Origin: Candidatus Nanosynbacter sp. TM7-075
GTDB taxonomy: Bacteria > Patescibacteriota > Saccharimonadia > Saccharimonadales > Saccharimonadaceae
Direction of reading: 5' to 3'
Length of the DNA stretch: 64,000 bases
Assembly: GCF_022828255.1 (NCBI RefSeq)
Contig: NZ_JAJQJW010000002.1
Span: forward strand, 62,001-126,000
A model generated the notes under the pieces. It saw only the letters and a list, made by a program, of their open reading frames with translations. It was not told the origin of the DNA and ran no database searches. Every line of letters begins with the position of its first letter. Position 1 is the first letter of the stretch. A program made the position numbers and the translations under genes. This document shows positions 60,696-64,000 of this stretch, piece after piece.

Positions 60696-60767
60696 AGTGG
60701 TGGTATAAATTGAGCATAAATATACGTCATAAATATAACATAAGCACTTTATATAAAGCAAGCAAAA

Positions 60768-61376
60768 CTAGAACAATTGGCTGCCGAATTTGGCGATTAT
60801 CGCGACAATTACCACGACAACCAACGATATTATAGTAAGCACATCATATCCACCACCAACGATCTTCTGCGCACAACGACAAGAGATATTTTTCTGTAGA
60901 ACATTATAGCGCGTCAAACCGAGTATAATCATCAGCATTCCAAGATCCAAGGTCAAACACCATGGACAAAGTACACCAATTTCAACGTAGCTCATATAAA
61001 ACATCCAAATAGCAAATATCATTCCGATGATAGCACCAGCCTGCGCCGCCTGCATAAACCACTTCGGAAACTTTGCTCCCGCCAACAACGCCACTGCAAT
61101 TGTTACCATAACAGGCAAAGTCATCACGCCGATAAAACTGTTTGGAAATCCTAAAATAGCCGCCGACCAATGATTCGCCACCGCCGAACAGCTCAGAGCC
61201 GAGCTAAAATCGCAACTTAATACAGCATGAGAGTTTTTTGCTAGTTCTAAGGCTTCAATAGACAATACGAATGACGCCAATAACCCTAAACCACTACCGA
61301 CAAGCATTATAAACGCCGCCAAATTTTGCTTTTTCAAATCTTCGTGGAATAACCAGTTTTTGATTTTACTAAACAT
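60768..61376 (-). CDS. Vitamin K epoxide reductase (VKOR) family disulfide-forming protein
   Basis: The 202-residue membrane protein has about five helices, the loop cysteine pair C55/C63 (LSCDFSSALSCS) and the active-site C137-P-W-C140. VKOR replaces DsbB in many bacteria and reoxidises a thioredoxin-like partner to make disulfides outside the membrane. It lies 72 bp upstream of the RCC1 protein with seven cysteine pairs, an obvious client. It overlaps the thioredoxin-fold gene by 8 bp. Four more helices and a Cys pair (ISCRC) near the C-terminus. Confidence 0.92.
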   Translation of the reverse strand: MFSKIKNWLFHEDLKKQNLAAFIMLVGSGLGLLASFVLSIEALELAKNSHAVLSCDFSSALSCSAVANHWSAAILGFPNSFIGVMTLPVMVTIAVALLAGAKFPKWFMQAAQAGAIIGMIFAIWMFYMSYVEIGVLCPWCLTLDLGMLMIILGLTRYNVLQKNISCRCAQKIVGGGYDVLTIISLVVVVIVAIIAKFGSQLF

Positions 61377-61626
61377 AAAAACTCACTTCGCTAATTGTTG
61401 GTAGTGGCAAGCCACGCCAAAGGTTCTGCAGTTGACCACTGTCGCTCAGCGCGATAATTGTTGGGTATTCCACAATGTCATACACTTCGCAAAAATTATT
61501 GCCTTCCACAGAATCAGGACTCATTTCCTCTAAAACCTGACCAGTTTGTCGGCTAAAATCACGCAAAAAGTCTGAGACTTGACGCGCATAATCGCTTTCC
61601 GAACGATAAATCACAACTACTCGCAT
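61369..61626 (-). CDS. Thioredoxin-fold protein lacking the CxxC
   Basis: The 85-residue protein has a thioredoxin-like layout: VVVIYRSESDYARQV at the first strand/helix and VEYPTIIALSDSGQLQNLW with the cis-proline. The CxxC position is occupied by SESD, so it cannot act as a classical oxidoreductase; one Cys remains (NNFCEVY). No signal peptide is seen. It overlaps VKOR by 8 bp and nrdR by one base, so it is translated in register with both. Confidence 0.65.
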   Translation of the reverse strand: MRVVVIYRSESDYARQVSDFLRDFSRQTGQVLEEMSPDSVEGNNFCEVYDIVEYPTIIALSDSGQLQNLWRGLPLPTISEVSFYV

Positions 61627-62081
61627 TATAATTCCCGCTCGCCCTTACTGCGTCGCTTTGCTAAAATCTCCACAAAATCATCCAACGTCTTAAACTCGTA
61701 AAAAACGCTAGCAAAACGAACATACGCCACTTCGTTGCGTTTTTCTAGCTCGTCCAAAACTTGATCGCCAATCTGTTTTGACGTAACTTCCGATTCGCCC
61801 AGCGCGTATAAAGAGTCTTCAACCGCCGTAATGATATTATCGACTTCCTCATCAGACTTAAAGAATTTTCCGACCGAACGGCGCGTAGAATTCGCCAATT
61901 TCACTCGGTCAAACAGTTCGCGATCGCCGTTTTTCTTTATCACCGCTAGATTCGGTTTTTCAACTCGCTCATACGTAGTAAATCGCTTGCCATCTGGGGT
62001 TTCCCTGCGACGTCGAATTGCGGCACCGTCAGAAACTTCGCGTGATTCAATAACGCGACTATTGCCGATATTAAATACCAT
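61626..62081 (-). CDS. nrdR: NrdR-like transcriptional regulator without zinc cysteines
   Basis: The 151-residue protein keeps the NrdR sequence VIESREVSDGAAIRRRRE...GKRFTTYERVEKP and an ATP-cone domain (about 45-140, LAVIKKNGDRELFDRVKLANS). All four zinc-ribbon cysteines are missing: the N-terminal CPxC is replaced by VFNIGN and the second pair (RECxxCG) reads RETPDG. NrdR represses ribonucleotide reductase genes when dATP is high. The ribbon region may fold without zinc or use another contact. It follows ftsZ by 5 bp. Confidence 0.85.
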   Translation of the reverse strand: MVFNIGNSRVIESREVSDGAAIRRRRETPDGKRFTTYERVEKPNLAVIKKNGDRELFDRVKLANSTRRSVGKFFKSDEEVDNIITAVEDSLYALGESEVTSKQIGDQVLDELEKRNEVAYVRFASVFYEFKTLDDFVEILAKRRSKGEREL

Positions 62082-62086
62082 TTTAT

Positions 62087-63280
62087 CTACTCCTTGTTCT
62101 TCTTTCGTCGCCTCAGAAATGCCGGCGTATCGTCCTCATCATCGTCAGCTTCAACGGTTGGAGTTTCCCAAATATTAGTTTCTGGTTCAGCTGCAAAACT
62201 TTCGGCAGGTTCTTCCTTATCCAACTCTAGGTCAATATTTTTAACCATTTCGTCATCAACTTCTGTTTCGGCGGGTTTCGTGTCGTCGCCTACAGTCAAA
62301 CTAACTTCCTGCTGGCGGAACGTATCACTATCAAATCCTGTCGCAATCACCGTAATAACCAGCTCGTCTTCCATCTCCGGCTTCAAAGTCGCACCAAAAA
62401 TAATGTTGGCATTCGGACTAACAGCGCTAGTAATAATTTCTGCGGCTTCTTGAATTTCTGCCATACTCATGTCGTAGCCGCCAGTTACATTGAATAGCAC
62501 ACCCTTGGCGCCATCAATCGACACCTCAATTAGCGGACTTTCAATAGCTTGTTGCGCCGCCTGAACCGCTCGGTCATCACCACTCGCTCGCCCGATTCCC
62601 ATTAATGCCGAACCAGCATTACTCATAATCGCCTTAACGTCAGCAAAGTCAAGGTTAATCAAACCATGCTCAGTAATCAGTTCAGAAATACCCTGAACAC
62701 CCTGCCTTAAAACATCATCGGCAATCTTAAATGTTTCTAGTAGCGGCGTTCGACGATCAATCGTTTGCAACAATCTGTCATTTGGAATAGTAATCAAGGT
62801 ATCAACCTCGCGTCCCAAGTGAGAAATCGCCCAATCCGCGTTAACTCGGCGCTTTTCACCCTCAAAGCTAAACGGTCGAGTTGCCACGCCAACCACCAAA
62901 ATACCAAGCTCGCGTGCCACTTCTGCCACGACATAGCCAGCACCAGAACCAGTTCCGCCACCAGCACCAATTGTCACAAATACCATGTCCGCGCCTTCTA
63001 GCGCTTCCCTGATTTCGTCACGAGATTCATTAGCCGCAGCCTCGCCGACAGTAGGGTCAGCACCAGCGCCCAAACCATTAGTTGCGTCACGACCAAGGTG
63101 AATTTTTATGTCAGCCTTCGAATTATGCAACGCCTGAGCATCCGTATTCATAGCAATGAACTGAACGCCAGTTAGACCAGCGTCTTTCATTCGGTTAATA
63201 GCTGAACCACCAGCGCCGCCGACACCGACGACTTTTATGCTGGCAAATGTTTGAACTTCACTTGGTTGTATTTGCGGCAT
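62087..63280 (-). CDS. ftsZ: Cell division protein FtsZ
   Basis: The 397-residue tubulin homologue forms the Z ring. GTP-binding signature GAGGGTGSGAG (105-115), early VVGVGGAGGSAINRM and MNTDAQAL are present, with NVDFADVK-like NLDFADVKAIMSNAGSALMGIG. An acidic linker (about 325-380) leads to the C-terminal peptide TPAFLRRRKKNKE for FtsA binding. GAGAGGGAA precedes the ATG, and TGA-TATACT about 30 nt upstream can drive ftsZ apart from ftsA. Confidence 0.96.
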   Translation of the reverse strand: MPQIQPSEVQTFASIKVVGVGGAGGSAINRMKDAGLTGVQFIAMNTDAQALHNSKADIKIHLGRDATNGLGAGADPTVGEAAANESRDEIREALEGADMVFVTIGAGGGTGSGAGYVVAEVARELGILVVGVATRPFSFEGEKRRVNADWAISHLGREVDTLITIPNDRLLQTIDRRTPLLETFKIADDVLRQGVQGISELITEHGLINLDFADVKAIMSNAGSALMGIGRASGDDRAVQAAQQAIESPLIEVSIDGAKGVLFNVTGGYDMSMAEIQEAAEIITSAVSPNANIIFGATLKPEMEDELVITVIATGFDSDTFRQQEVSLTVGDDTKPAETEVDDEMVKNIDLELDKEEPAESFAAEPETNIWETPTVEADDDEDDTPAFLRRRKKNKE

Positions 63281-63317
63281 ATATTCCCTCTCTTAATCCT
63301 TACATAAAGTATATCAT

Positions 63318-64000
63318 TTATTTAAATCTAGCGAAAATATTTTTGAGTAAACCGCCAGCTTTTTTAGTGACATCATTTGCGCCAACTATCGGTTTTACCT
63401 GCTGCGAAATGCCCATAGAGTCAATCAACATCAGACCAACCGCAGCCGAAAATTCCGCACCTTTTACTTCATCGCTAACTCCGCTATAGCCAGCCGGAAC
63501 ACCCAAGCGTGCCGCCACACTCAATTGATCTTTCGTGAACTCCACCATACCCTTGACTTTCGCCGCACCGCCAACCAGCACAACGCCGCTCGGCAGTTTT
63601 CCTAGTCGCCCAGCTCGCTTCAATTCTTTAGCAATTGCTTCAAAAATCTCTTCATATCGCGCTTGGACAATCTCGTCAATTTCTTCTTGGTTAAATTTAT
63701 ATGTCTGCTTTTCAACCTTCGTTTCAACTTCGCCCAAAACGTCGCCGCCAAATCTCGCGTTCGCCAATTTCACAACTTCCGCGATTTCCGGATCTGTCCT
63801 AAGCCCAATAGCCAAATCATTCGTTACATTCTGGCCGCCCATTGGGATAACCGCCAGATGTTGCAAATCGCCCTCTTCGTAAATGGCAATTCCTGTAGTT
63901 GCCGCACCAAAATCAATCACCGCAACGCCATTTTCACGCTGACTTTCCGTAAGAACGGATTGAGCTGCCGCCAAAACCGACGGAACAACAGACACAGCCT
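63318..64000 (-). CDS. ftsA: Cell division protein FtsA (partial, N-terminus outside window)
   Basis: The C-terminal 227 residues of this actin-like protein are visible. VAVIDFGAATTGIAIYEEGDL is the second phosphate loop and VVLVGGAAKVKGM the adenosine motif. It ends in GGLLKNIFARFK, an amphipathic helix that tethers FtsA to the membrane. It anchors FtsZ filaments. The start lies beyond base 64000; an in-frame GTG at 63995 is internal. It precedes ftsZ by 37 bp. Confidence 0.94.
   Translation of the reverse strand, partial: AVSVVPSVLAAAQSVLTESQRENGVAVIDFGAATTGIAIYEEGDLQHLAVIPMGGQNVTNDLAIGLRTDPEIAEVVKLANARFGGDVLGEVETKVEKQTYKFNQEEIDEIVQARYEEIFEAIAKELKRAGRLGKLPSGVVLVGGAAKVKGMVEFTKDQLSVAARLGVPAGYSGVSDEVKGAEFSAAVGLMLIDSMGISQQVKPIVGANDVTKKAGGLLKNIFARFK

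Noticed and set aside
1..64000. UGA recoded as glycine, as in some other CPR phyla
   Set aside because: A normal prfB is present and TGA ends xseA, the Trm11-like gene and others at sensible positions.
1..64000. CRISPR arrays, tRNA/rRNA genes, insertion sequences
   Set aside because: No regular direct-repeat array, cloverleaf, rRNA core sequence or transposase-like frame was seen; intergenic gaps are nearly all under 150 bp.

Overview
The window reads as a contiguous piece of a small-genome bacterium of the Candidatus Saccharibacteria (TM7, Patescibacteria/CPR) type. This rests on gene content and protein style, not on a search. Housekeeping genes are densely packed, mostly on the minus strand with 1-20 bp overlaps. 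Several proteins are short or variant forms: an editing-domain-less ProS, a LysRS with altered motif 3, a PrmC with NLPY, an NrdR without zinc cysteines and a SecA without its zinc tail. There are also many lineage-style hypothetical proteins. The standard code fits: TGA ends several genes and a normal RF2 (prfB) is present. I see no tRNA, rRNA, CRISPR array, insertion sequence or prophage.

Layout. 1-1.1 kb: end of an aspartoacylase-family hydrolase and a GNAT acetyltransferase whose natural start is split off by a G7 tract. 1.1-9 kb: glyS, recO with a two-component pair, xseAB, a flippase-like membrane protein, a Trm11-like methylase and rpmA. 9-24.5 kb: a lineage-specific protein, an orphan response regulator with a Ctp protease, a CHAP hydrolase with ftsX-ftsE (cell-wall cutting at division), prfB, hpt, murD, an M16 peptidase, secA, hpf, serS and uppP. 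24.5-29 kb: a PadR-controlled ABC exporter/PspC operon and a CNNM membrane protein. 29.9-38 kb: lysS-greA, proS, CPBP and RseP-type membrane proteases, uppS, frr and recF. 38-49 kb: rpsB-tsf, rpmE (type B), prfA, prmC, an LCP cell-wall ligase, lepB, parAB and rplU, interspersed with orphan hypotheticals. 49-55 kb: galU, a Tim44/DUF3137-like membrane protein and ileS behind a T-box riboswitch. 55-61.6 kb: an envelope/surface block of a LiaF-like protein, a WxL-type surface cluster, VKOR and a thioredoxin-fold protein. 61.6-64 kb: nrdR, ftsZ and the end of ftsA.

Two signals stand out. First, 55.7-60.7 kb encodes what looks like a Saccharibacterial version of the Firmicutes csc/WxL surface cluster: a DUF916-like membrane protein, a small WxL-like protein, a LANTG-type sorting-signal protein, and a large protein joining seven cysteine-paired RCC1 blades to a WxL-like C-terminus. 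A disulfide-forming VKOR lies just upstream. For an epibiont living on other bacteria this is a plausible host-contact apparatus. Second, about two dozen genes have a -10 hexamer only 6-9 nt before the start codon and no Shine-Dalgarno sequence, so their mRNAs should be leaderless. Internal operon genes instead carry good AGGAGG-type sites. This corrects several start codons and reveals two tiny leaderless upstream ORFs.

Regulatory elements read directly include the ileS T-box, a shared palindrome ATAGTACTAT over two promoters (candidate PadR operator), bidirectional hairpin terminators and a NrdR-box-like palindrome in the greA leader.
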